Source of the DNA: Actinophytocola sp963840275
GTDB taxonomy: Bacteria; Actinomycetota; Actinomycetes; Mycobacteriales; Pseudonocardiaceae
DNA: 64,000 nt
Reading direction: 5' to 3'
Assembly (NCBI GenBank): GCA_963840275.1
Contig: CAWIYK010000010.1
Span: 806,001-870,000 of the forward strand
Below the pieces are notes generated by a model that saw only the letters and a program-made list of their open reading frames with translations, was not told where the DNA came from and ran no database searches. Below are positions 42,711-51,644 of this stretch, piece by piece (the stretch's first letter is position 1; each line of letters starts with the position of its first letter). A program made the translations under genes and the position numbers.

Positions 42711-43811
42711 CTAATCAGGCAACACCACCTGCCGTAGCGCGGTCGCGTCCGCGAGGTCGTCCATGGCGTGGTTCAGATCCGTGAGCTTGATGCGGGCGCT
42801 CACCAGCCGCTCCACCGGCAACCGCCCCTGCTGCCACAGCTCCACAAAACGCGGCACGTCCCGCGCCGGGACCGAGTTGCCCATGTAGCTGCCGACGATG
42901 CTGCGTCCGCCGGCGACCAGGTCCAGCGGCGAGATCTCCACCCGCGCGTCCGGGTGGGTCAGGCCCGCGATGACGGTCCGGCCGCCGGGGCCGGTCGCCG
43001 CGATGGCGGTCGCGACCGCCGGGGCCGCGCCCGCCGCCTCCACGACGCAGTCGACCGCGAGCCCCGCCGTCTCCGACGGGTCCAGCGTGCGGGTCGCGCC
43101 CAGCGCCATGGCCGTCGAGCGTTTGGCCGGCATGGGGTCGATCGCGACGATCTCGCGTGCGCCGACCGCGGCCGCCGTGAGCACCGCGGCGAGGCCGACG
43201 CCGCCGAGGCCCACCACCGCCACCGACTCGCCTTCGCGCAGGTCGGCCGCGTTCAACAGTGCGCCGCCGCCGGTCAGGACCGCGCAGCCGAGCAGCGCGG
43301 CCACCTCCGCCGGCACCGACGACGACACCCGCACGACCGACCGCCGATCCACGACCGCGTGCGTGGCGAACGCCGAGACGCCGAGGTGGTGGTGGACGGG
43401 CGCGCCGTCGTACGACAACCGCCGGCCGCCGCCGAAAAGCTCGCCCGCGGCGTTGGCCGCGCTGCCCGGCACACACGGAAAACGCCCGTGCGACGCGCAG
43501 CCCGCGCACGCACCACAGCGTGGCAGGTACGACAGCACCACCCGATCACCGACCGCGAGGTCGACCACCCCGGCCCCGAGCGACACGACCCGCCCGGCGG
43601 CCTCGTGCCCGAGCAGCATCGGCACCGGCCGCGGGCGGTTGCCGTCGATCACCGACAGGTCCGAGTGGCACACGCCGGCCGCCTCGATCTCGACCAGCAG
43701 CTCACCGTCCGACGGCGCCGCCAGCTCGAGGTCCACGATGGACAGTGGCATCGTCTCCCGGTACGGCCGCGCGACGCCCGACTCCCGCAGCACGGCGCCC
43801 CTGATCAGCAC
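42711..43811 (-). CDS. Zinc-binding alcohol/polyol dehydrogenase (MDR family)
   Basis: 366 residues. Seen: catalytic zinc motif AGVCHSDLSV and GHEAAGRVVSLGAGV, structural zinc cysteines in LPRCGACAGCASHGRFPC, and the NAD loop VVGLGGVGLAAVL. Class III-like alcohol dehydrogenase architecture. GTG 43811 overlaps the PIG-L stop by seven bases. Oxidises a sugar alcohol or aldehyde of the pathway (inference). Confidence 0.9.
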   Translation of the reverse strand: MLIRGAVLRESGVARPYRETMPLSIVDLELAAPSDGELLVEIEAAGVCHSDLSVIDGNRPRPVPMLLGHEAAGRVVSLGAGVVDLAVGDRVVLSYLPRCGACAGCASHGRFPCVPGSAANAAGELFGGGRRLSYDGAPVHHHLGVSAFATHAVVDRRSVVRVSSSVPAEVAALLGCAVLTGGGALLNAADLREGESVAVVGLGGVGLAAVLTAAAVGAREIVAIDPMPAKRSTAMALGATRTLDPSETAGLAVDCVVEAAGAAPAVATAIAATGPGGRTVIAGLTHPDARVEISPLDLVAGGRSIVGSYMGNSVPARDVPRFVELWQQGRLPVERLVSARIKLTDLNHAMDDLADATALRQVVLPD

Positions 43812-44644
43812 GGGTACTCCGCGCGCAGGTTGATCCGCGAGTAGTCGACGTGCCGGGTGACCGGATCGACCTTCAGCGCGATGTCGGTGACCGGCAGGTG
43901 CGAGTGGGTCTCGTTGTAGTACCGGCAGAACGCCTCCGCGTAGTTCACACCGGCGGCCCGCCCGCACTCGCCGTTCCACGACTCGATGAGCTTGCGCGCG
44001 AAGAGTCCGTGGTAGGCCTGGCTCACGAACTGGTCCATGGCCTCGACCTTACGGCCGACCACCGGCGTGATGTCCACGTACGTGTCGTTGCGCTTGCCGT
44101 CCAGCGACAGCAGCTCGACCGCCGTCACCGGCAGCCCGGAGAAGAAGATCTGCTTGACCCAGAACTCCTCGCGGCCGTCCAGGTTGCGCATGAACGTGGC
44201 CGCCCGGTTGACCCCGTTCAGCGCCATGACGCTGGCCGTGGTGTGCGGATCGGGCACCACCGGGTTCTTCGGGTAGTCCATGATCACCACGTCCGGCGCG
44301 AAGTCGGCGACGTGGGCGGCGATCTGGTCGACCATGTCCTCGTCGACCGTGCACCGCGCGTCGTCGTGGTCCAGCGTGACGACGCGGCTGATGCCGAGGA
44401 TCGCCGCGGCCCGCGCCAGCTCCGCCTTCTTGTTGGCGATGATCTCCTCGAGGCCGGCGGCGGTGACCGTCTCGTCCGGGTTGGACTTGCGCCACTCCTC
44501 GACGTACTTGTTCGCGTGGATGCGCCCGCCGTGGGTCAGGATGAGCGCGACGACCTCGTCCCCCCGCTCCGCGTGCAGTGCGAGCGTGCCGCCGCAGTTC
44601 GTGATCGTGTCGGCCGGATGGGCGAAGACTGTCATGATCTTCAC
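43805..44644 (-). CDS. PIG-L family protein with HPAD variant (deacetylase or hydratase)
   Basis: 279 residues, LmbE/PIG-L fold. The metal/catalytic motif AHPDD of de-N-acetylases reads AHPAD (Ala11, Asp12), so the metal Asp is kept but the general-base Asp is gone; the later His in PDPHTTASVMAL is present. The PIG-L subgroup around 4-oxalomesaconate hydratase (GalB) has a similar change, from memory, so a hydratase role is possible as well as amino-sugar deacetylation. GTG 44644 follows GGGAG; ATG 44635 is the alternative. Divergent from a Gfo/Idh gene across two TGRAA boxes. Confidence 0.8.
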   Translation of the reverse strand: MKIMTVFAHPADTITNCGGTLALHAERGDEVVALILTHGGRIHANKYVEEWRKSNPDETVTAAGLEEIIANKKAELARAAAILGISRVVTLDHDDARCTVDEDMVDQIAAHVADFAPDVVIMDYPKNPVVPDPHTTASVMALNGVNRAATFMRNLDGREEFWVKQIFFSGLPVTAVELLSLDGKRNDTYVDITPVVGRKVEAMDQFVSQAYHGLFARKLIESWNGECGRAAGVNYAEAFCRYYNETHSHLPVTDIALKVDPVTRHVDYSRINLRAEYPC

Positions 44645-44679
44645 GGGTTTCGCTCCCGATCTGGTGGCTGCCGTCAATG

Positions 44680-44694
44680 TGAAATAACGTTCCA
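44680..44694. promoter_or_regulatory. TGRAA-N5-TTYCA box 2
   Basis: TGAAA-TAACG-TTCCA in the PIG-L/Gfo divergent region, 35 bases before the PIG-L start. 56 bp from box 3, which shares 13 of 15 bases. Confidence 0.6.
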
Positions 44695-44735
44695 CGAGCA
44701 TAGGGACGAGGCCGCGCGGAGACAACGGGTCGGCG

Positions 44736-44750
44736 TGAAATGTCGTTCCA
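44736..44750. promoter_or_regulatory. TGRAA-N5-TTYCA box 3
   Basis: TGAAA-TGTCG-TTCCA immediately before the GGAGGTG ribosome site of the Gfo/Idh gene at 44762, as box 1 is for the dehydratase gene. Confidence 0.6.
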
Positions 44751-44761
44751 GGAGGTGTCGG

Positions 44762-45922
44762 ATGGTGCGACTTGGTGTGGTCGGCTGGCGGCGGGGCGCG
44801 AGCCTGGCGGCCAGCTGCGCCGCGACGACCGGGGTGTCGGTGGTGGCGCTGTGCGACCGGGCGCCACCAGAGGCGGACGTGGGCATCCCGGTGTGCGCGG
44901 ACCTCGACGAGCTGCTGTCGCTCGACCTCGACGCCGTGCTGCTCGCGAACCACTTCCACGAGCACGCGCCGATGGCGCTCCGGTGCCTCGCGGCCGGCAA
45001 GCACGTGCTCAGCGAGACCACCGCGTGCCTCACCCTCGCGGAGGGCGTCGCGCTCGTCGAGGCCGTCGAACGCAGCGGCTGTGTCTACATGCTCGCCGAG
45101 AACTACCCGTACATGGCGCACAACCAGGAGATGCGCCGCCTGTACCGAACCGGCGCCATCGGCAACTTCCGCTACGGCGAAGGCGAGTACGTGCACCCGA
45201 TGAGCGCCGAGGTGCTCAACAGGATCTCGCCGGGCGCCGACCACTGGCGCAACTGGCTGCCGGTCACCTACTACAGCACCCACTCGCTCGCGCCGCTGAT
45301 GTACGTCACCGGGTGCGAGCCCGTGCGCGTGTCCGGCTTCGCGATCACCGACGACGGCACGGACGCCAACCGCACCGCGACCCGGCGCAGGATGGACCTG
45401 GCGAGCGCGATCATGGTGACGATGGCAGACGGCGCGCTCGCCAAGCTGCTGCAGTACGACCTGCGCGGCGAGGGCGTGTGGACCAGGGTGCACGGCACCG
45501 CGGGCCTCATGGAGAACGCCCGCGGCGGCCGCCGCGAGGCCGTGCGGGTGCGCAGGGAGCGGTTCGACAAGCCGGCCGACGTGCCCGAGGAGCTGTCCTA
45601 CCTGCCGGACTTCCCCCGCCACCACGACGCGGCCGCCGCGACCGGCCACGGCGGCTCGGACTACTTCGTGCTGCTGGAGTTCGCCGACGCGGTCCGCGCC
45701 GGCGAGCAGCCGTTCTTCGACGTGCACCGCGCCGTCGCCATGTCCGCGGTCGGCATCCAGGCATGGCGCTCGTGTCTCGCGGGCGGCGCGCCCTTCCCCG
45801 TGCCGGACCTGCGCGACCCCGCGGTCCGCGCGGCCCACCGGGACGACCACTTCTCGCCGGACCCGACCGCACCCGAGCCCGCACCGGTGCGGGTCGGCCC
45901 GACGTTCCGGAGTGGACAGTGA
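44762..45922 (+). CDS. Gfo/Idh/MocA oxidoreductase, third copy
   Basis: 386 residues. Start LGVVGWRRGASLAASCAAT, then AVLLANHFHEHAPMALRCLA and GKHVLSETTACLTLAEG, where the usual EKP motif is replaced by SETT; AENYPYMAHNQEM and STHSLAPLMYVTG follow. The missing EKP Lys suggests non-canonical chemistry, as in Gfo-type glycosidases or isomerases. GGAGGTG precedes the ATG. Coupled to the six-hairpin gene by a GTGA overlap. Confidence 0.85.
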   Translation: MVRLGVVGWRRGASLAASCAATTGVSVVALCDRAPPEADVGIPVCADLDELLSLDLDAVLLANHFHEHAPMALRCLAAGKHVLSETTACLTLAEGVALVEAVERSGCVYMLAENYPYMAHNQEMRRLYRTGAIGNFRYGEGEYVHPMSAEVLNRISPGADHWRNWLPVTYYSTHSLAPLMYVTGCEPVRVSGFAITDDGTDANRTATRRRMDLASAIMVTMADGALAKLLQYDLRGEGVWTRVHGTAGLMENARGGRREAVRVRRERFDKPADVPEELSYLPDFPRHHDAAAATGHGGSDYFVLLEFADAVRAGEQPFFDVHRAVAMSAVGIQAWRSCLAGGAPFPVPDLRDPAVRAAHRDDHFSPDPTAPEPAPVRVGPTFRSGQ

Positions 45923-47439
45923 GCCTGCTCGACCCGACACGGGTGATCGTGTTCGACGGCCCGACCGCCGCGTCGCCGCGGTTCGTCGGGCCGCCGACCC
46001 TGCGCTGGACGCCGGTCGCGCTCGCGACCCGGTTCGAGGTGGCGGTCGCGGACGTCGACAAGGTGGTGTGGACGACCTCCGTGCGCGGCACCGAGGTCGA
46101 CCTGTCCGCCGCGTGGCCGAAGCTCCGGCTCGGCCCGGTCGACGTGCTGGTGCGCGGCTTCGACGACGACGGCGCGGAGGTCAGCGTCCGCGCGCACCGC
46201 CGGTTCTGGCGGGTCCCCGGGTTCGACGGCCGCCGACCGGCGCCGATGGACTGGGCCGGCGCCGCCCGCGAGGCGGTGGCGTACCTGCTCGACCCGCCCC
46301 GCGACCCGGTCGCCGACTACGAGCGCGACGAGCCACGCAACGCGTGGCGGTCGTTCGAGGACAGCGTCACCGGGCTGCGCGGCCGAGTCGGCTTCCCGGC
46401 GCTGCACCACCCGAGTCACATCCTCGCGCTGCTGGCGTTCGCCGACCGGCGGCCCGCCGATCCACTCGCGACACAGGCCCGCCGGCAGGCGCTCGCGTTC
46501 GGCGGCTGGCTGGTCGACCACCCGCTGCCGGACGGTTGGCGGTGCGCGGGTCTCACGCCGTCGACGGTCGAGGACGGCGCGGTCGGCGGGTGGGTCGAGG
46601 GCGACGCGATCACGCTGTTCCGTGCCGCACGGGTCGGCGAGGCGCTGCTTCGACTGCACGCCCACACCGGCGACGACGCGTTCCGCGCGCGGGCGTGCCG
46701 GATCGCGGACGTCCTGCTGGACCTGCAGGAGGACGACGGCTCATGGCCGTTCCGCGTCGACCCGCGCACCGGCGCGGTCGTCGAGCGGTACACCTCGGCG
46801 GTCGTCACGCCCATGCGGCTGCTGGCGATGCTCGAGCACGGGAACCCGGCCTACCGGGCCGCGCGGCTGCGTGCGGAGGCGTGGCTCGTCGCCGGCCCGA
46901 TCGCCGACGGCCGCTGGGAGGGCATGTACGAGGACATCCCCGGCACGCCGCCGTGGACGAACCTCGAGAACTGGGACGTCCTCGAGACGATCAGGTACCT
47001 GCTGAGCGACGTCTGCGTGCTGCCGGAACGGGTCGCCTACGCCGAACGGCTCAACGCGTTCGTCGAGGACCAGTTCGTGGTGTGGGGCCCGGAACAGTCG
47101 CCGGTGACCGTGCGCTGCCCGACGCCCGCCGTCCTGGAGCAGTTCCGCTGCTACCACCCGATGGAGGTGCACACCGGCAACTGGCTGGTGTCGCTGCTCG
47201 CGCTGCACCATGCCACCGGCGCGGACCACTACCTGGCCAAGGGTGTCGCGGCGGCGAACGCGATCGTCGCGGGTCAGCACGAGCTCGGCGCGCTGTCCAC
47301 GTGGGGCCTCGACACCCGGTTCGGCACGCCGCTGATCACGCTGGACTGGCCGGGCTGCAACGCGGTCGCGGTGAGCGCGCTGCTGCTGTGGCAGGCCTAC
47401 CACGACGCGCGGGAGACGTTCGGGCCCTGGACGGTCTGA
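45919..47439 (+). CDS. Putative six-hairpin (alpha/alpha-barrel) glycosidase-like protein
   Basis: 506 residues, no signal peptide. N-terminal about 110 residues look like a beta-sandwich (PTLRWTPVALATRFEVAVAD, DVLVRGFDDDGAEVSVRAHR). The rest is helical with repeats of the alpha/alpha toroid kind: HHPSHILALLAFADRR, LRLHAHTGDDAFRARACRIA, LDLQEDDGSWPFRVDPRTG, ATGADHYLAKGVAAANAIV. No GH family is certain. Translated with a Gfo/Idh protein. May process a glycan or a sugar acid in the cytoplasm. Confidence 0.6.
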   Translation: MSLLDPTRVIVFDGPTAASPRFVGPPTLRWTPVALATRFEVAVADVDKVVWTTSVRGTEVDLSAAWPKLRLGPVDVLVRGFDDDGAEVSVRAHRRFWRVPGFDGRRPAPMDWAGAAREAVAYLLDPPRDPVADYERDEPRNAWRSFEDSVTGLRGRVGFPALHHPSHILALLAFADRRPADPLATQARRQALAFGGWLVDHPLPDGWRCAGLTPSTVEDGAVGGWVEGDAITLFRAARVGEALLRLHAHTGDDAFRARACRIADVLLDLQEDDGSWPFRVDPRTGAVVERYTSAVVTPMRLLAMLEHGNPAYRAARLRAEAWLVAGPIADGRWEGMYEDIPGTPPWTNLENWDVLETIRYLLSDVCVLPERVAYAERLNAFVEDQFVVWGPEQSPVTVRCPTPAVLEQFRCYHPMEVHTGNWLVSLLALHHATGADHYLAKGVAAANAIVAGQHELGALSTWGLDTRFGTPLITLDWPGCNAVAVSALLLWQAYHDARETFGPWTV

Positions 47440-47492
47440 GCACGAGAAGGGGACCGGACAGGCGGATCCGGCCCCTGTTCCCTACTCGTGCT
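47439..47492. terminator. Bidirectional terminator between convergent genes
   Basis: AGCACGAG (47439-47446) pairs with CTCGTGCT (47485-47492), with an inner stem AGGGGaCCGG / CCGGcCCCT. Serves both the six-hairpin gene and the aminotransferase gene, whose stop lies in it. Confidence 0.65.
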
Positions 47493-48792
47493 ACGAGGAC
47501 ATGAGTTCCTTGAGCACGTCCCGGGACGCCTCCAGCGTGCGGTCCACGTCCTCCTCCGTGTGGGCGAAGGACACGTGGTTGCGCTTGAGCGACATCGGCA
47601 GCATGAGGAACCCGCGGTCGGTCATGCGGCGGTGGAACTCGCGGTAGCGCGCGTCGTCGTTGCGCATCAGGTCGCGGTAGCCGTTGATGTCGCCCTCGAC
47701 GAAGTACAGGCAGAACACCGATCCGTAGCCGCGCACCTGCGCCGGCACGTCCAGCTCGGCGACGACCGACGTGAGCCCGTCGCGCATCCGCTGACCCAGC
47801 TCCGCGGTCCGCTCGAACACCTTCGCGTCGCGCAGCTTGTTGATCGTCGCGACGGCCGCGGCGCACGACGACGGGTGGCCGGTGAACGTGCCGGCGAGCA
47901 GCACCGAGCCGCCCGCCGAGTTGAACTGCTGCATGTACTCGTGCTTGCCGGCGAGCCCGGCGATCGGGTGGCCGTTGCCCATGGCCTTGCCGAAGCTGGT
48001 GAGGTCCGGGGTCACGCCGGAGATCTCCTGCCAGCCGCCGAGCGCGTGCCGGAAGCCGGTGATGACCTCGTCGAAGATCAGCAGGCTGCCCTGCGCCTCG
48101 GTCGCCTTGCGCAGGCCCTCGAGGTAGCCGGGGTTGGGCAGCAGCGCGCCGACGTTGTGCGGGATCGGCTCCACGATGACCGCCGCGATCTGGTCCGGGT
48201 AGCGGCTGTAGAGCTCCTCGAGCGAGGTCAGGTCGTTGAACTCGGCGATGAGCGTCGACTCGAGCGTCTCGGGCAGGATGCCGGAGCTCATCGGGTCCAT
48301 GCCGTACGCGAGGTCCGGCGGCGAGATCACGTTGCGGGCCACGGCGTCGTGCCAGCCGTGGTAGCCGCCCTGGACCTTGACGATCATCCGGCGGCCGGTG
48401 ACCGCGCGGGACAGGCGCACGGCGTGGAAGGTGGCCTCGCTGCCGCTCGTGCAGCAGATCATCTGGTCGGCGGACGGGATGACCGAGCAGACCAGCTCGG
48501 CGACCTCGACCTCGGGCCGCGTGATCCCGACTCCGATCAGGTCGACCGGGTTCAGCGCCTCGGCGACCGCCTTGTCCACGTCCGGGTCGTTGTGCCCGAG
48601 CACGATGGCGCCGAAGGCGGCGTGGTAGTCGACGTAGCGGTTCCCGTCGAAGTCCCACACGTGGGCCCCGGCGGACCTGGCGAAGCCGTACGGCTCGCCG
48701 AGGTGGCGACTGAACGAGTTGAGACCGCCGGGAATCACCCGTTCGGCCCGTCGGGCCCAGTCGGCACCCATCGGAAACGACGACTCGGCCAT
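47491..48792 (-). CDS. Class III aminotransferase (glutamate-1-semialdehyde aminotransferase-like)
   Basis: 433 residues, PLP fold type I. Seen: GAHVWDFDGNRYVDYHAAFG, CTSGSEATFHAVRLSRA, GGYHGWHD, LLIFDEVITGFR and the Schiff-base Lys in LTSFGKAMGNGHP. The GSA-aminomutase-like subgroup acts on many amino sugars and beta-amino acids. Start ATG 48792 (MAESSFPMG), 11 bases after AGGAG; ATG 48801 is too close. Placed in the TGRAA-box set, it would transfer the amino group of an amino sugar (inference). Confidence 0.9.
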   Translation of the reverse strand: MAESSFPMGADWARRAERVIPGGLNSFSRHLGEPYGFARSAGAHVWDFDGNRYVDYHAAFGAIVLGHNDPDVDKAVAEALNPVDLIGVGITRPEVEVAELVCSVIPSADQMICCTSGSEATFHAVRLSRAVTGRRMIVKVQGGYHGWHDAVARNVISPPDLAYGMDPMSSGILPETLESTLIAEFNDLTSLEELYSRYPDQIAAVIVEPIPHNVGALLPNPGYLEGLRKATEAQGSLLIFDEVITGFRHALGGWQEISGVTPDLTSFGKAMGNGHPIAGLAGKHEYMQQFNSAGGSVLLAGTFTGHPSSCAAAVATINKLRDAKVFERTAELGQRMRDGLTSVVAELDVPAQVRGYGSVFCLYFVEGDINGYRDLMRNDDARYREFHRRMTDRGFLMLPMSLKRNHVSFAHTEEDVDRTLEASRDVLKELMSS

Positions 48793-48844
48793 GGACAACA
48801 TCACTCCTGTTGGTAGCGGGGCTCGGGTGCGATGGTGCTACATG

Positions 48845-48859
48845 TGGAATCTCGTTTCA
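48845..48859. promoter_or_regulatory. TGRAA-N5-TTYCA box 4
   Basis: TGGAA-TCTCG-TTTCA, 52 bases before the aminotransferase start, in the divergent region with the secreted protein gene. Confidence 0.58.
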
Positions 48860-48892
48860 AGTCCTTCCACGCAGCTACGGCCCTTATTGACA

Positions 48893-48907
48893 TGAAACAT
48901 GGTTCTA
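48893..48907. promoter_or_regulatory. TGRAA-N5-TTYCA box 5
   Basis: TGAAA-CATGG-TTCTA, 37 bases before the start of the secreted protein gene at 48945; one mismatch in the right arm. Confidence 0.5.
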
Positions 48908-48944
48908 AGTACTCAGGTGCCGAGGGCGGAAGAAGGAGACCAAG

Positions 48945-50957
48945 GTGAACAGAACGAAGATCCGGCGCCGCGGCGCGCTGGCCGGCGGGGCCCTGCTCGT
49001 CATCCTCGGCATGGCGGGCAGTGCGGGCGCCGACCCGTCGCCCAACCCGGACGACGTGCTGCGCGGCAGCCTCGTCTGGAACGGCGACTTCGACGTCGCG
49101 GACGGCGCGGGGCATCCGCTCGGCTGGTCGGTCGACGGCGCCGAGTCCGGCGCGAACGTGGTGAACCTCCAGGCGTACCGGACGTCGGGTCTCACCTCGC
49201 TGGAGATCGACGACAAACCGGGCACGAACGTGTCGGTGCGCAGTGAGCGGGCGCCGGCGCTCGCGGGCGTCCAGTACACGGCCACCGCGAAGGTCAAGGG
49301 CAAGGGCGGCACCCCGGCGTCGCTGTACCTGGAGTTCTGGGGCATCGAGCGGGACGCCCCGCGGCTGATGGAGGTGCACACCGCGCCGGCGTTCTCAGCG
49401 CCGACTGGCAGGACGTGCGCGGTGGCCGCGGTGGCGCCGGCGGGCACGGTCCAGGTGACCATGCTCGTCTACGGCACGCAGGCCGGCGACGGCGTCTCCT
49501 ACTGGGACGAGGCGCGGCTCGACCGCGGCGCCGGCGGCCGTACGACCCGAAGGTCGGCGACGGGCGCGAGCTGTTCGTCGACTCCTACCGGATCGCCGAA
49601 CTGTCCGATGTGGACCGCGTGTCGCACCCCGGCGTGAAGGACGAGCGGCCGCTGATCGTGGCGGACAAGCCGTGGGAGAAGACGGTCTACTACACGTCGT
49701 TGGTGAGCAAGGGACCGCACCGAGTACCAGCTGTTCTACACCTGCTACAACGACGTGCCGCCGAACTACCACACGTGTCTCGCGGAGAGCACCGACTTCA
49801 TCCACTGGACGAAGCCGAACCTCGGCGATCGTGCGAGTTCCAGGGCTCGAAGGACGAACAACATCGTGATAGGCCGGTGGCGGCGTCGGTCGCCTACAAC
49901 CCGGACACCGGCAAGTACCTGTTGCTGACGTACAAGACCGGGCAGCTCGCCGCCGATCTACATCGGCTACTTCTCGACGGACGGCAAGGCACTGGACCCC
50001 GGCCGCGGACGGCGCGGGCCTGCTCCCCGGCGGTGACGTCATCAACGTCACCTACGACCGGCCGGACGAGGCGGTTCATCGCGACGTACAAGGACCGGCT
50101 GTTCACCAGCCGCACGCCGGGCACCTACGACCGGTCCGCGTTCATCTCCACGAGCGCCGACGGTCTGGACGTGGACACCGCAGGGCGCTCGGCCGTCAGC
50201 GGTGACGTCGCCGACGACGGCTGGGCCGCGACCTACGGCGGTGTCGAGGGCCAGATCTACGGCATGCCGGTGGCCCGGTACGAGAACTCCTACCTCGGCA
50301 TCCCGTGGCACGTTCCTGCTGACCGACTTCACCAAGGGCCAGTACAAGACGGCGGCCGACGGTCCGGTGATCCCGGGCCTGGTCGCCTCGCGGGACCTGC
50401 TGCGGTGGGACCGCTCGACCGCGGGCGCGCTGATCGAGCCGGGCAGGCCGGGCGCGTGGAACGACGGCGCCATGTACACGGGCAACTGCGTTCAACGTGA
50501 CCGATGCGCGAGGTCGCGTTGCTGTACGGCGGTTTCAACACCTGGCACGGCGGCGCGATCGCCGGCGGGCCGAGCCGCGAGGTGCAGAAGGCGTCGATCG
50601 GGCGGGCGGTGTGGCGGCGCGACGGGTTCGTCTCGCTGACCAACGGCGCGCTGCCCGGTCTCGGCGACCCGGGCACGGTGACGACGAAACCGTTGATGCC
50701 CAACGCGAACACGCTGCAACGTGAACGCGGACCTCGACAGCAGGGCGAGCTGCAGCGTCGAGGTGCTCGACGCGGCCGACCGACCAGCCGATCCCGGGCT
50801 TCACCGAGGCGGACTCGCAGAAGATCAGCGGGCGACCGGCTGTCGGCGAAGGTCGAGTGGCGTGGCGAGACGCTTGACGTCGCTGGCCGACCGGCAGATC
50901 AAGCTGCGATTCTACCTGACGGGCGGTGACCTGTACTCGTTCTGGTTCACGGCCTGA
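48945..50957 (+). pseudogene. Secreted glycosidase-like protein (GH32/GH43 clan type), many frameshifts
   Basis: One gene of about 660 codons spread over all three frames. Signal peptide at the start (IRRRGALAGGALLVILGMAG), then a carbohydrate-binding-like beta-sandwich (LVWNGDFDVADGAGHPLGW, VTMLVYGTQAGDGVSYWDEA). The catalytic-like part: DGRELFVDSYRIAELSDVDR, EYQLFYTCYNDVPPNYHTC, STDFIHWTKPNLG, SVAYNPDTGKYLLLTYKTG, FTSRTPGTYDRSAFISTSAD, and the end IKLRFYLTGGDLYSFWFTA. Resembles GH32/GH43-type five-blade propellers but no family is certain. Roughly 18-20 shifts lie between 49402 and 50885 and nearly all are repaired by removing one base each. Probably intact in the organism; see findings. 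Confidence 0.7.
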
Positions 50958-50958
50958 C

Positions 50959-51644
50959 TCAGGTGAGCAGCGAGAGGCCGCCGTCGGCGGTGAGCGTCGT
51001 GCCCGTGATGTGCCGGGCCGCCGGACTCGCGAGGAACACCACCACCGCGGCGACGTCGTCGGCCGTGGACAGCTCACCCAGCGGCACCTGGGCCGTCGCC
51101 GCCGCGCGGCGGCCCGGGGTCGCGTCGAAGATCTGCTTGCTCAGCCCGGCGTCCACGTAGCCGGGCGCGACCTCGTTCACCCGGATGCCGTGCGGGGCGA
51201 GCTCGAGCGCGAGACAGCGGCACAGCATCCGCACGCCCGCCTTCGCCACGCTGTAGCCGATGATCGCCGGGTGCGGGCGGTCCGCGGCCCACGAGCCGAC
51301 GAACACGATGCTGCCGCGCGTTCCCGCGGCGACCATCCGCCGGGCCGCCGCGGCCGCCAGCAGGTACGGGCCGGTGAGGTCGACGTCCAGCTCGCGGCGC
51401 CACGCCGCGGCGTCCAGTGGCGCGGAAGTCACGGTCGCGGCCGCGGGGACCACGACCGTCGGGGTGCCGACCGCGTCGAGCCAGCGCTCGACCGCGTCCG
51501 CGTCGGTCACGTCGACCTGGTGTAGGTGCCCGGCGTGGTGCCGTCCGGGGCGAGGTCGGCCACCGACACCGGCATGGTCGCCGCCAGCCGGGCCGCGATC
51601 GCCGCGCCGATGTCACCGAGGCCGCCGCTGATCACGGCCGTCAC
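50959..51644 (-). pseudogene. Short-chain dehydrogenase/reductase, one frameshift
   Basis: About 228 codons in two frames. N-terminal part from GTG 51644: VTAVISGGLGDIGAAIAARL (glycine-rich NAD loop). From about 51515 the second frame continues DVTDADAVERWLDAVG, FVGSWAADRPHPAIIGYSVAKAG (catalytic Ser, Tyr and Lys of YxxxK) and APGYVDAGLS, ending ITGTTLTADGGLSLLT. One lost base or two gained bases around ACCTACACCAGG account for the break. Overlaps the ceramidase-like gene stop (GTGA). A keto-deoxy acid 4-dehydrogenase role would fit the FAH operon (inference). Confidence 0.8.

Noticed and set aside
49402..50885. Programmed ribosomal frameshifting in the secreted protein gene
   Set aside because: Around twenty shifts at unrelated sequences with no slippery motif or pseudoknot; sequencing insertions explain them better.
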